Assembly (NCBI GenBank): GCA_020025275.1
Contig: JAHHSI010000041.1
Coordinates: 1-6,654, forward strand
Length of the DNA: 6,654 bases
Source of the DNA: Oscillospiraceae bacterium
GTDB taxonomy: Bacteria > Bacillota > Clostridia > Oscillospirales > Oscillospiraceae
Direction of reading: 5' to 3'
The position numbers and the translations under genes were made by a program. Every line of letters starts with the position of its first letter. Positions within the stretch are counted from its first letter, which is position 1. The notes under the pieces were generated by a model. It saw only the letters and a program-made list of their open reading frames with translations. It was not told where the DNA came from and made no database searches. Positions 1 to 6,048 of the stretch are shown here, one piece after another.

Positions 1-264
1 CCGCTCCATCGGCGGTGTTTTCCTCGATAGAGAACAATTGCCGTGGAGCACTTCTTTTGTCAGCTGCACAGCGCCCTCCGGCACAGTCGTCCCCATCGTG
101 CTCCATACCGCCGTACAATCTGCCGCCCTCTGGCGAGTGATGTCCTTGGCTTGGATGGCACGGCTGTCTGTGCACATCCCCGCATGGCACACGGCCCATG
201 TACTTTCCGGCGCCCCGGCCGCCTCCGGGGCAAAGCCGCACAGAGGAGGGAAGGTCTTCGTCAT
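1..264 (-). CDS. Partial minus-strand open frame, unknown protein (5' part only)
   Basis: An ATG at 264-262 opens a frame that stays free of stops for 88 codons and leaves the window at position 1. The translation begins MTKTFPPLCGFAPEAAG and has five cysteines (about residues 9, 25, 30, 49 and 77). I recognise no family. Codon third positions are fairly GC-rich and first positions purine-rich, which favours coding. The upstream purine run GGGAAGAG is only a modest ribosome binding site about 7 bases from the ATG, and a GTG six codons further upstream is an alternative start. A second minus frame is also open here, but it is glycine-rich and looks like a shadow. The plus-strand frames in the same place are Arg/His/Pro-rich and look antisense. 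Without the rest of the gene this remains tentative. Confidence 0.33.
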   Translation of the reverse strand, partial: MTKTFPPLCGFAPEAAGAPESTWAVCHAGMCTDSRAIQAKDITRQRAADCTAVWSTMGTTVPEGAVQLTKEVLHGNCSLSRKTPPMER

Positions 265-429
265 GAACCGCTCTTCCCGCACCTGCCCTCCGTTCCGGCG
301 GGCCGCTCGACTGTCGCTGCCGCCTGTGGCCCCCATCGTCGAAATCACGAACTTTTCACTTTTGTCTTCGGCAATATGCCGTATTTTTCAATTTATGTGA
401 TTTTTACGCCTATTTGTTAGAAATTTCAC

Positions 430-458
430 TTTCTTTTTTCTGAATTATCTGTTACAAT
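430..458 (+). promoter_or_regulatory. Candidate sigma-A promoter of but (extended -10)
   Basis: The -10 element TACAAT lies at 453-458 and is preceded by TG plus one base (450-452), which makes an extended -10. The -35 at the right distance (430-435, TTTCTT, 17-base spacer) is weak, as is common when an extended -10 is present. Transcription would start near 465 and give a leader of about 145 bases before the ATG at 610. This is inferred from sequence only. Confidence 0.5.
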
Positions 459-471
459 AACACCATTGAGA

Positions 472-489
472 CTGTTAAAAAGTAAACAA
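472..489. promoter_or_regulatory. Rex-type redox operator
   Basis: The 18-base palindrome CTGTTAA-N4-TAAACAA matches the Rex consensus TTGTTAA-N4-TTAACAA at 12 of 14 defined positions, with one mismatch in each half-site. It begins about 7 bases after the predicted transcription start, so a bound repressor would block initiation or early elongation. Rex is the NADH/NAD+-sensing repressor known to control fermentative and butyrate-pathway genes in Clostridia, which fits the gene downstream. The site match is seen directly; regulation by Rex is inference. Confidence 0.5.
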
Positions 490-609
490 AGTGAGGTTTC
501 GGTCACAGCGGCTGCCCTGCGGCTGCCCCCTTGTATGCCGTACAAACCCACATAATTTTACCGCCAGCCATCGGTGGCGGCACCAAAATTTTTCCATGGA
601 GGACTCGAT

Positions 610-1953
610 ATGGATTATCAGGCACTGTATCAACAAAAACTGACCACCCCTGCAGAAGCTGTCAAAGTCGTAAAGTCCGGTGATTGGATCGACTATGGCT
701 GGTGCTCCACGCATCCGCCTGCTCTGGATCATGCGCTGGCCGCCCGCAAAGATGAGCTCTCTGACGTCAAGGTCCGCGGCGGCGTGACCATGTGGACGCC
801 GGAGATCACACTGGTGGACGATGCCGCTGAGCACTTCACTTGGAACTCTTGGCACTGCTCCGGCGTGGATCGTAAGATCATTGAGCGCGGCGTCGGCTTC
901 TTCAGCCCCATGCGCTACTCGGAGCTGCCCCGCTTCTATCGGGAGAGCCTGCCCCCCGTGGATGTGGTTATGATCCAGACCACCCCTATGGATGAACACG
1001 GCAACTTCAACTTCGGTTTGCAATGTTCCCATCTGGACGCCATTATCTCCCGGGCCAAGCACATCATCGTGGAGGTCAATACCAATATGCCGTGGGTCAA
1101 CGGTCTGACCGGCACTGAAGTCAATATCCGCCAAGTGGATGCCGTGGTGGAGGGAGATAACACCCCTCTGGCCGAGTTGAGCTCCGCCGGCGCTCCCACG
1201 GACGTAGACCGTGCCGTGGCCTCTCTGGTGGTGGAGCAGATCCCCGATCGCGCCTGCCTGCAGCTGGGCATCGGCGCCATGCCCAACACCATCGGCTCCA
1301 TGATCGCACAGTCCGATCTGAAGGAGCTGTCCGTCCACACGGAGATGTACGTGGACGCCTTTGTGGATATGTCTCTTGCCGGAAAGATCACGGGCCGCTA
1401 TAAGCAGGTAGATCGTGGCCGGCAGGTCTTTGCCTTTGCGGCCGGCAGCAAGAAGCTGCACGACTTTGTCCGCAGCAATCCGGAGGTCATGGCGGCCCCG
1501 GTGGACTACACCAACGACGTGCGTGTCATCAGCCAGATTGACAATTTCATCTCCATTAACAACTGCATCGACATGGACCTGTTCGGCCAGGTAAATGCCG
1601 AGTCGGCCGGTCTGAAGCATATCTCCGGCACCGGCGGCCAGCTGGACTTCGCCATGGGCGCCTATCTCTCCAACGGCGGCAAGAGCTTCATCTGCATGGC
1701 CTCCACCGTCACCGGCAAGGACGGCGTCACCAAGAGCCGCATCGTCCCCACGCTGACCACCGGCTCCATCTGCACCGATCCCCGGACCTGTGTGCAGTAC
1801 ATTGTCACGGAGTACGGCATGGTCAACCTCAAGGGGCTGTCTGTGTGGGAGCGCGCCGAGCAGCTGATCGGTATCGCCCATCCCGATTTCCGCGAGGAGC
1901 TGATCAAAGACGCGGAGAAGATGCACATCTGGCGGCGCACGAATAAGCGCTGA
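610..1953 (+). CDS. but: Butyryl-CoA:acetate CoA-transferase
   Basis: This 447-residue cytoplasmic enzyme moves CoA from butyryl-CoA to acetate, releasing butyrate and acetyl-CoA, the last step of the main gut butyrate route. The protein closely resembles But of gut butyrate producers along its whole length: VKSGDWIDYGWC near residue 27, the EHFTWNSWH block, the loop LGIGAMPN at 219-226, the HTEM motif at 243-246 with Glu245 as the expected catalytic residue, GTGGQLDF at 340-347, and an end in WRRTNKR. Length is normal for the But/4-hydroxybutyrate CoA-transferase family. The ATG at 610 was chosen because GGAGGA (598-603) lies 6 bases upstream and MDYQ matches family starts; the in-frame GTG at 574 lacks a ribosome binding site. 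The gene is monocistronic, with its own promoter, a Rex-like site and a terminator. A related acyl-CoA specificity (4-hydroxybutyrate, propionate) cannot be excluded from sequence. Confidence 0.88.
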   Translation: MDYQALYQQKLTTPAEAVKVVKSGDWIDYGWCSTHPPALDHALAARKDELSDVKVRGGVTMWTPEITLVDDAAEHFTWNSWHCSGVDRKIIERGVGFFSPMRYSELPRFYRESLPPVDVVMIQTTPMDEHGNFNFGLQCSHLDAIISRAKHIIVEVNTNMPWVNGLTGTEVNIRQVDAVVEGDNTPLAELSSAGAPTDVDRAVASLVVEQIPDRACLQLGIGAMPNTIGSMIAQSDLKELSVHTEMYVDAFVDMSLAGKITGRYKQVDRGRQVFAFAAGSKKLHDFVRSNPEVMAAPVDYTNDVRVISQIDNFISINNCIDMDLFGQVNAESAGLKHISGTGGQLDFAMGAYLSNGGKSFICMASTVTGKDGVTKSRIVPTLTTGSICTDPRTCVQYIVTEYGMVNLKGLSVWERAEQLIGIAHPDFREELIKDAEKMHIWRRTNKR

Positions 1954-1985
1954 GCCACAACATTACCTACTCTTTTCTCTTTTAT

Positions 1986-2026
1986 AGATCCCCCCTTTGC
2001 CTCCCTACGCGGCAAGGGGGGGATCT
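1986..2026 (+). terminator. Terminator hairpin after but
   Basis: Arms 1986-2001 and 2011-2026 pair over 16 bp with a single G-U wobble. They begin AGATC and end GATCT, have a run of C pairing with G in the middle, and enclose a 9-base loop. The U-tract after the stem is poor (GCTTT), so termination may be incomplete or may need Rho or other help, but the stem is very stable and sits 33 bases after the but stop codon. Confidence 0.65.
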
Positions 2027-2109
2027 GCTTTCACCGGTTCTTGTCCGAAAAAAGGTTCCCGATTCTCAACGTTTGTTTATATTGAGTTTATTTTAAGTTG
2101 TCATTTCGG

Positions 2110-2118
2110 TGCTATGAT
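2110..2118 (+). promoter_or_regulatory. Candidate extended -10 promoter of the phospholipid operon
   Basis: TGCTATGAT (2110-2118) is an extended -10 (TG-n-TATGAT) in an AT-rich stretch. The -35 position holds only a weak TTTTAA (2091-2096). The predicted start near 2125 leaves a very short 5' leader that contains the AGGAGG at 2127-2132. An alternative pair, TTGTCA (2098-2103) with GATATA (2122-2127), would start inside the ribosome binding site and is less likely. Confidence 0.45.
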
Positions 2119-2141
2119 ACCGATATAGGAGGCGGTTTCCT

Positions 2142-2699
2142 TTGAAACGGTTCAACAAAAAAGATCTATTCACCATCCCCAACCTTCTGAGCTATCTGCG
2201 CATCCTGCTGATCCCGGTTTTCTGTTGGATGTATCTTCATGCCCAGACCCAGCAGGACTACCTGTGGGCCGCCGGCGTGGTCCTCGTCTCCAGCATCACG
2301 GATCTCTTTGACGGAATGATCGCGCGAAAATTCCATCAGGTCACGGAGCTGGGCAAAGTGCTGGATCCGGTGGCGGATAAGCTGACCCATGCCGCCCTGA
2401 CCTTCTGTCTGGCCACCCGCTACCCTCTTTTGTGGGCACTGCTGGCCCTCATGGCGGTCAAGGAGGGCTACATGGCCTGGATGGGACTGCACTTCTTAAA
2501 GCAGGGCAAGATGCTGGACGGTGCCATGTGGTTCGGCAAGGTCTGCACAGCCGTGCTGTTCGCCGGTTTATTCTGTCTCTTTGTCTTTTACCGGATGTCC
2601 GCCGTCACCGCCAATATCCTCATCCTTGTGATGATGGCTCTCATGCTTTTCACGCTTTGCAGGTATATTCCCGTCTTTCGCAAGATGAAATCATCCTAA
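2142..2699 (+). CDS. CDP-alcohol phosphatidyltransferase (PgsA / cardiolipin-synthase family)
   Basis: This 185-residue integral membrane enzyme should displace CMP from a CDP-alcohol, most likely CDP-diacylglycerol, to make an anionic phospholipid. The family signature is complete: D54-x2-D57-G58-x2-A61-R62-x8-G71-x3-D75-x3-D79, the residues that bind metal and the CDP group. About six hydrophobic helices follow the typical pattern; IPNLLSYLRI at 12-21 is the usual amphipathic start before helix 1. The start is TTG at 2142, set by AGGAGG (2127-2132) 9 bases upstream; no ATG fits. TTG is a weak start and may keep expression low. Whether the acceptor is glycerol-3-phosphate (PgsA), phosphatidylglycerol (cardiolipin synthase) or an inositol phosphate cannot be settled from sequence, so no gene symbol is given. 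It is 19 bases ahead of the next gene, in one operon. Confidence 0.85.
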   Translation: MKRFNKKDLFTIPNLLSYLRILLIPVFCWMYLHAQTQQDYLWAAGVVLVSSITDLFDGMIARKFHQVTELGKVLDPVADKLTHAALTFCLATRYPLLWALLALMAVKEGYMAWMGLHFLKQGKMLDGAMWFGKVCTAVLFAGLFCLFVFYRMSAVTANILILVMMALMLFTLCRYIPVFRKMKSS

Positions 2700-2718
2700 T
2701 CTTACATAGGAGGCAGCC

Positions 2719-3393
2719 ATGGAACGCCGCATTGAAATCGATCAAAACTACAAGAAAGTCTTGCCCATCGTCCAAATCCTCTATGTCCTCAGCGGCCTTG
2801 TGATCTCTGTACTGGGCATCGTCCACCACAGCGCCTACGAGGCCATTCAGGGGGCAGCCACCCTGCTTCTGCTGCCCGGTCTCTATCTGGTGCGCCGCCT
2901 GTTCCGTTGGGATGGCGGCTGGCAGCTGGAAACCTACATCTACCTCTTTACCTATTTGGGCTGGTCTTTGGGCGGTGCCGCCCAATTCTACGGCCGCATC
3001 CCCTACTTTGATAAGGTGGTGCACTGTCTCTCCGGCGTATTCGTGGCCACACTGGCGCTGGCCTTCTACCGGATGCTGGAGCGTGGACACAGCCGTCAGG
3101 GAGAAAACCCGGCCACCGCCTGCTTCTTCGTCTTTTTCGCCTCCATGGCCGTGGCCGGTATGTTTGAGCTGTGCGAGTACGCTCTGGCCCCCATTATGGG
3201 GCGGGATCTCCAGCACGTTCTGGATACCGGCGTCAGCGACACCATGGGCGATATGTTCGTCTGTCTTATCGGCACACTGGTGGTGGTTGGACTGATGATT
3301 CGCTCCTACCGCGGCAAACCCGTCTCCATCATCGACGCCGCCGAGGTATTTGCCCAGCAAAACACCGTACCTTCCTCCACTGCCCGCCGCTGA
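2719..3393 (+). CDS. Multispanning membrane protein resembling YjdF/DUF2238
   Basis: This 224-residue protein has about six hydrophobic segments (roughly 15-34, 44-59, 72-90, 100-119, 134-158 and 176-194) and a short soluble C-terminal tail. Conserved-looking polar residues lie inside the membrane part: FDKVVH at 97-102, E150 and E153 in the fifth segment, and a Gly-Asp-rich stretch GRDLQ...DTGVSDTMGDM at 161-179. That combination (H in one helix, E in the next, then DTM-D) is what I remember from the YjdF/DUF2238 family of uncharacterised membrane proteins; the family call is from memory. The ATG at 2719 has AGGAGG at 2708-2713, 5 bases upstream. Co-transcription with a CDP-alcohol phosphatidyltransferase suggests a lipid or envelope role, but that is inference only. 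Charged residues buried in membrane segments hint at an enzyme or ion/lipid handling rather than a simple anchor. Confidence 0.72.
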   Translation: MERRIEIDQNYKKVLPIVQILYVLSGLVISVLGIVHHSAYEAIQGAATLLLLPGLYLVRRLFRWDGGWQLETYIYLFTYLGWSLGGAAQFYGRIPYFDKVVHCLSGVFVATLALAFYRMLERGHSRQGENPATACFFVFFASMAVAGMFELCEYALAPIMGRDLQHVLDTGVSDTMGDMFVCLIGTLVVVGLMIRSYRGKPVSIIDAAEVFAQQNTVPSSTARR

Positions 3394-3401
3394 AAGAGCG
3401 C

Positions 3402-3422
3402 AAAAAGGCGGGGGGCCTCTTT
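3402..3422 (+). terminator. Weak terminator after the phospholipid operon
   Basis: AAAAAGGC (3402-3409) can pair with GCCTCTTT (3415-3422) around a five-G loop, with one mismatch. Four GC-rich pairs plus three A-T pairs make a modest stem, and the following CCC gives no U-tract. It lies 8 bases after the stop codon. Some readthrough into the MATE unit is plausible. Confidence 0.35.
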
Positions 3423-3436
3423 CCCACCATTTGGTC

Positions 3437-3465
3437 TTGACAACGGACACAAAGCGCTATATACT
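3437..3465 (+). promoter_or_regulatory. Consensus sigma-A promoter of the MATE leader
   Basis: A perfect -35 TTGACA (3437-3442), a 17-base spacer and -10 TATACT (3460-3465) form the strongest promoter in the window. Transcription should start near 3472, about 48 bases ahead of the terminator hairpin and about 124 bases ahead of the MATE start codon. Confidence 0.85.
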
Positions 3466-3471
3466 GTATGT

Positions 3472-3575
3472 GAACTTTATATGTAGCATTGTGGATCTGT
3501 CATCGGATCGATCCCTGATAAGGTGCTTAGTACATTCTGTAGATCTTTGAAAGAATGTACTAAGCACCTTTTTTT
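3472..3575 (+). ncRNA. MATE leader RNA with attenuator, or a separate small RNA
   Basis: From the predicted start to the end of the T-tract the leader is about 104 bases. It contains a 10-bp palindrome GGATCGATCC (3505-3514), and GGATC at 3493-3497 can pair with GATCC at 3510-3514. The 3' end is the perfect terminator annotated separately. Near the 5' end, ATGTGA (3468-3473) and ATGTAG (3481-3486) are start-stop pairs, and no leader peptide with a ribosome binding site is evident. It matches no riboswitch class that I recognise. I could not find a clear antiterminator pairing for the 5' arm, so the sensing mechanism is unknown; a stand-alone sRNA is the alternative. Confidence 0.5.
3520..3575 (+). 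terminator. Strong intrinsic terminator between promoter and MATE gene (attenuator)
   Basis: Arms 3520-3538 and 3552-3570 are perfectly complementary over 19 bp, with a 13-base loop (3539-3551), and the second arm runs into seven T (3569-3575). This is a textbook Rho-independent terminator, lying 21 bases before the MATE start codon and after the consensus promoter. It should stop most transcripts before the gene. Confidence 0.85.
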
Positions 3576-3595
3576 GTTTGTGGAAAGGAGCGTCT

Positions 3596-4942
3596 ATGAA
3601 AACATTACAACAGGATTTTTACAAGTACATCTCCCTCAGCGTGCTGGGGATGCTCGGTTCGGCCGGGACCATTCTGGCCGACACCTTCTTTGTCTCGGAC
3701 AAGCTGGGTGCCAACGGGTTGGCCGCATTGAATATTGCCATCTGCATTTTTGGACTGATCAACGGTCTCGGTCTGCTGTTCGGTATCGGCGGTGCCACCT
3801 ATTACTCCATCCTCCGGGCCCGGGGAAATAATCAAAAAGCAAACACCATCTTCACTGCATCATTGGGTGTCTCCCTGCTGTTCGGCGTGCTTCTCCTGCT
3901 GTGCGGTCTCTTTTTCTCCACGGACATCGTCCGGCTTCTGGGCGCTGACGGCATCATCCTGCCCATGGCCGACGAATACCTGAAAACCATCCTGTACTTC
4001 TCGCCCTTTTTTATCCTGCGCCACCTGTTCATCGCCTTTATCCGCAATGACGGCAGTCCCCGTCTGGCCATGGCCTCCATGCTGATCAGCAGCCTTGCCA
4101 ACATCGTATTAGACTATTGGTTCATCTACCCTATGGAAATGGGGATCTTCGGGGCGGCACTGGCAACCGGTCTGTCACCGGTGATCGGACTGCTGGTCTG
4201 CGCCGTGCATTGGATGGGCCGTAAAAATCAATTTCATGTGGTCAGCACCTCGTTCCACTGGAGTGACATCCGCAAAATCACCCAGTTCGGCCTTGCGGCC
4301 TTCATCAACGAATTTTCTTCCGGCATCGTGCTCCTCGTATTCAACCTGCTGATCTTGGAGTGCGCCGGTACCGTGGGCGTGGCCGCCTACGGCATCATTG
4401 CCAATCTGGCTCTGATCGTGATGGCCCTGTTTACCGGGATCTCACAGGGCGTTCAGCCCCTGCTCAGCAACGCCTACGGCGCAGGCAGCAAGACCCAGAT
4501 CTCCCTTGTCTACCGCCGCAGCCTGCGTCTATCCTTTCTGGTGGGACTGGCCGTGGTGGTCCTGACCATATTCTGTGCCCCTACGATGGTCTCTTGGTTC
4601 AACCACGAACACAACGGCGAGCTGCAAACTCTGGCGCAGCAGGGATTGGTCCTCTATTTCATCAGCTTTTTGTTTTTAGGCTACAACTTCAACACCACCG
4701 CCCTCTTCAGCGCCACGGAAAAGGCAAGGCTCGCCTTCCTCCTGTCCTTCTTCCGTGGCTGTGTGGGGATCATTGCAGCCGCCCTTTTGTTTGCGCTTTT
4801 GTGGGGACTCAACGGGATCTGGCTCTCCGTGGCCGCCATTGAGGGCGTGACGTTCCTGCTGGGGATCTTCTTTACCCGGCGGACCGGCACCCGACAGGCG
4901 CAACCGTCGTGGCAGGAAAGCTATGCCTGCACCATCGATTGA
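3596..4942 (+). CDS. MATE family efflux transporter
   Basis: This 448-residue integral membrane transporter would export drugs, toxins or metabolites using a Na+ or H+ gradient. The length and the run of about twelve hydrophobic segments are typical of the MATE family. Family-like blocks are seen in both halves: the ADTFFVSDKLGANGLAALN stretch at residues 28-46, GIGGATYYSI at 63-72, and the RNDGSPRLAMASMLISSLANIVLDYWFI region near 147-180 (a GD/GSP-type loop followed by helix with N, D). The ATG at 3596 follows AAAGGAG (3584-3590) by 5 bases; a TTG six codons upstream has no ribosome binding site and overlaps the terminator's exit. It is closest in feel to the NorM/MepA-like cluster of Firmicutes, but the substrate cannot be read from sequence. 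Expression is probably controlled by the leader terminator upstream. Confidence 0.88.
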   Translation: MKTLQQDFYKYISLSVLGMLGSAGTILADTFFVSDKLGANGLAALNIAICIFGLINGLGLLFGIGGATYYSILRARGNNQKANTIFTASLGVSLLFGVLLLLCGLFFSTDIVRLLGADGIILPMADEYLKTILYFSPFFILRHLFIAFIRNDGSPRLAMASMLISSLANIVLDYWFIYPMEMGIFGAALATGLSPVIGLLVCAVHWMGRKNQFHVVSTSFHWSDIRKITQFGLAAFINEFSSGIVLLVFNLLILECAGTVGVAAYGIIANLALIVMALFTGISQGVQPLLSNAYGAGSKTQISLVYRRSLRLSFLVGLAVVVLTIFCAPTMVSWFNHEHNGELQTLAQQGLVLYFISFLFLGYNFNTTALFSATEKARLAFLLSFFRGCVGIIAAALLFALLWGLNGIWLSVAAIEGVTFLLGIFFTRRTGTRQAQPSWQESYACTID

Positions 4943-5015
4943 TCCGTGCCGCCCCCATGCGGTAATATTTCTCGCTCAGGCGAACGATACACAGCACTTT
5001 TCCTCGCAAAGCAAC

Positions 5016-5056
5016 TGCGGGGAGGGGACCAGATGTCCCCTCCCCGCAATATTTTT
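5016..5056 (+). terminator. Terminator of the MATE gene, possibly bidirectional
   Basis: Arms 5016-5029 and 5035-5048 pair perfectly over 14 bp, almost all G-C, around the 5-base loop CAGAT. The stem is followed by ATATTTTT in the plus direction. In the minus direction the same stem is followed by the poorer GTTGCTTT, so it may also end the lysis cassette that arrives from the right. Confidence 0.85.
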
Positions 5057-5092
5057 CGGCCCCCATAGGCCAGCTGGCCGCAGGGCCGGCCT

Positions 5093-5233
5093 TCACTCGC
5101 CGTGCCGATGTGCTTCCTTCCTGACGTCCCGCTGCATCGGCCGTTTGGGCGGTCCCCGCCAATGCCTGCAAGTTTTGTATGCCATGCACTCCTTGGGGCA
5201 GGACCGCCGCAGCCAGACGCACTCATTCCTCAT
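5093..5233 (-). CDS. Small four-cysteine protein overlapping the endolysin 3' end
   Basis: A 46-residue ORF starts at ATG 5233-5231, 11 bases inside the end of the amidase gene, in another frame. The protein starts MRNECVWLRRSC and holds cysteines at 5, 12, 16 and 22 (C-x6-C-P-x2-C-x5-C) followed by a basic tail ending in HRHGE. Cysteine spacing of this kind suits a zinc or iron-sulfur knuckle. Codon third positions are GC-rich as in neighbouring genes. The ribosome binding site is weak (GGTGG, 5 bases upstream), as expected if translation is coupled to the amidase gene. I recognise no family. Two other frames also open at the same stop-start junction, but they run across the terminator and look like shadows. 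It may be a small accessory protein of the lysis cassette. Confidence 0.5.
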   Translation of the reverse strand: MRNECVWLRRSCPKECMAYKTCRHWRGPPKRPMQRDVRKEAHRHGE

Positions 5234-6044
5234 TGAGCCACCGCTGCCATGCTGCAACCGTGGTCTGATCCAATATACCATTGACCGGAATGGCGAGAAA
5301 GCCCTGCATCCCACGGATCGTCGCCGGTCCCAGTATGCCGTCCTCCTCTACCACCGCCAGCCGCTGAATGGCCCGTACCGTGTCGCTGCCCACGGCTGAG
5401 ATCTCCTCCACAAAATCCCATCCGTTGTCATTGATACTGGTACGAGGAATACACGCATCCAGATTTCCCCTGTACTGGTGGGAGAGACGGCCGTCCCGTG
5501 CTGCAAGCCCCAGTTTATCCTGCGCAGCCAGCGTCGTTTCCCGCCCCCATACGCCGTCCACGTCGATGGCCGGACGCTCCGGCTCTCCGGCATACAAGAC
5601 CTCGGCCATGGCGGTCAGCTCCTCCAAGCGGTCGTACCATCGGCCCGGACAGCCGGTGCTCACCACATCCCGATGTCCCACCAGCGGAAGCTTGCCGTAA
5701 GTGCGCCACAGCATGGCCACCAGTTCCGCCACGGTCGCCCGATCGTCTGCACTGCACCGGGGGTGACATTCCATGCCCAGAGAGCGGAGATTCATCTCCC
5801 GCTCGCCTGCATGCCATGCTGCATCGTTCCAGTTGACAAGACAGGCCACCCGCCCCGCCTCCGCCACAAAGTGGGCGGAGACCTCCGAAGCGGGATTCAT
5901 CAACCAGGAAATCGTCCCGTCAAAGGTACTCTCATCACCACCCCAGTGGTGAATGACGATTTTCTCCGGCCGATTCTGTCCCCGTGTCCCTGCGGGATAC
6001 CCAAAGTTCGGGGAATTGTACTGCGTTATATATTGGTAGCTCAC
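5223..6044 (-). CDS. N-acetylmuramoyl-L-alanine amidase (phage-type endolysin)
   Basis: This 273-residue peptidoglycan hydrolase should cut the bond between N-acetylmuramic acid and L-alanine of the stem peptide. The Amidase_2 fold covers about residues 25-140: IVIHHWGG at 29-36, SAHFV at 56-60, AWHAG at 76-80, and VGHRD...GCPG at 122-134. Zinc ligands are expected to be one of H32/H33, H124 and C132; the 8-residue spacing of the last two matches peptidoglycan-recognition-type amidases. Residues about 160-273 carry three repeats of the DG-x-x-G-x-x-T type (near 163, 235 and 255), as in PG_binding_1 modules. The GTG at 6044 is chosen because the longer frame overlaps the holin gene; AAAGGA sits 7 bases upstream, partly inside the holin's end, and only 4 bases separate the genes. 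There is no signal peptide, so the enzyme would depend on the holin for release. Confidence 0.85.
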   Translation of the reverse strand: MSYQYITQYNSPNFGYPAGTRGQNRPEKIVIHHWGGDESTFDGTISWLMNPASEVSAHFVAEAGRVACLVNWNDAAWHAGEREMNLRSLGMECHPRCSADDRATVAELVAMLWRTYGKLPLVGHRDVVSTGCPGRWYDRLEELTAMAEVLYAGEPERPAIDVDGVWGRETTLAAQDKLGLAARDGRLSHQYRGNLDACIPRTSINDNGWDFVEEISAVGSDTVRAIQRLAVVEEDGILGPATIRGMQGFLAIPVNGILDQTTVAAWQRWLNEE

Positions 6045-6048
6045 GGGA

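Larger units (their letters stand above)
265..609. other. Intergenic control region between the left partial frame and but
   Basis: No convincing gene lies here. Bases 265-345 are GC-rich. Bases 345-500 are AT-rich and hold the plus-strand promoter and the Rex-like operator annotated separately. Bases 500-609 form a GC-rich leader with a tandem 10-mer (GCGGCTGCCC at 508-517 and again at 519-528) and a small hairpin (CCGCCA at 561-566 pairing with TGGCGG at 575-580) shortly before the but ribosome binding site. A short inverted repeat CGGCA-ATA-TGCCG at 369-381 sits where a leftward promoter would be expected, but I find no convincing leftward -35/-10 pair. Confidence 0.6.

Noticed and set aside
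38..420. Two overlapping plus-strand open frames at the left edge
   Set aside because: Both are rich in Arg, His, Pro and Ser, have no ribosome binding site, and look like antisense frames of the minus-strand partial ORF.
475..1926. Long minus-strand open frame (483 codons) across but
   Set aside because: It is rich in His, Gly, Ala and Asp and mirrors the plus-strand codons of but, whose protein is clearly recognised. It is an antisense shadow in GC-rich DNA.
2650..3450. Minus-strand open frame of 266 codons opposite the YjdF-like gene
   Set aside because: It has no ribosome binding site and a shadow-like composition (His/Gly/Gln/Asp), and it covers the ends of two plausible plus-strand genes and a terminator.
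5068..5090. Cluster of GGCC palindromes (GGCCAGCTGGCC at 5068-5079 and GGCCGGCC at 5085-5092)
   Set aside because: A perfect 12-bp palindrome has no room for a hairpin loop, and the run is explainable by chance in GC-rich DNA. No T-tract or known site accompanies it.
4872..5226. Minus-strand frames of 101 and 116 codons starting at the endolysin stop codon
   Set aside because: Both run through the 14-bp terminator and into the 3' end of the MATE gene. The third frame, with the four cysteines, is shorter and better behaved.
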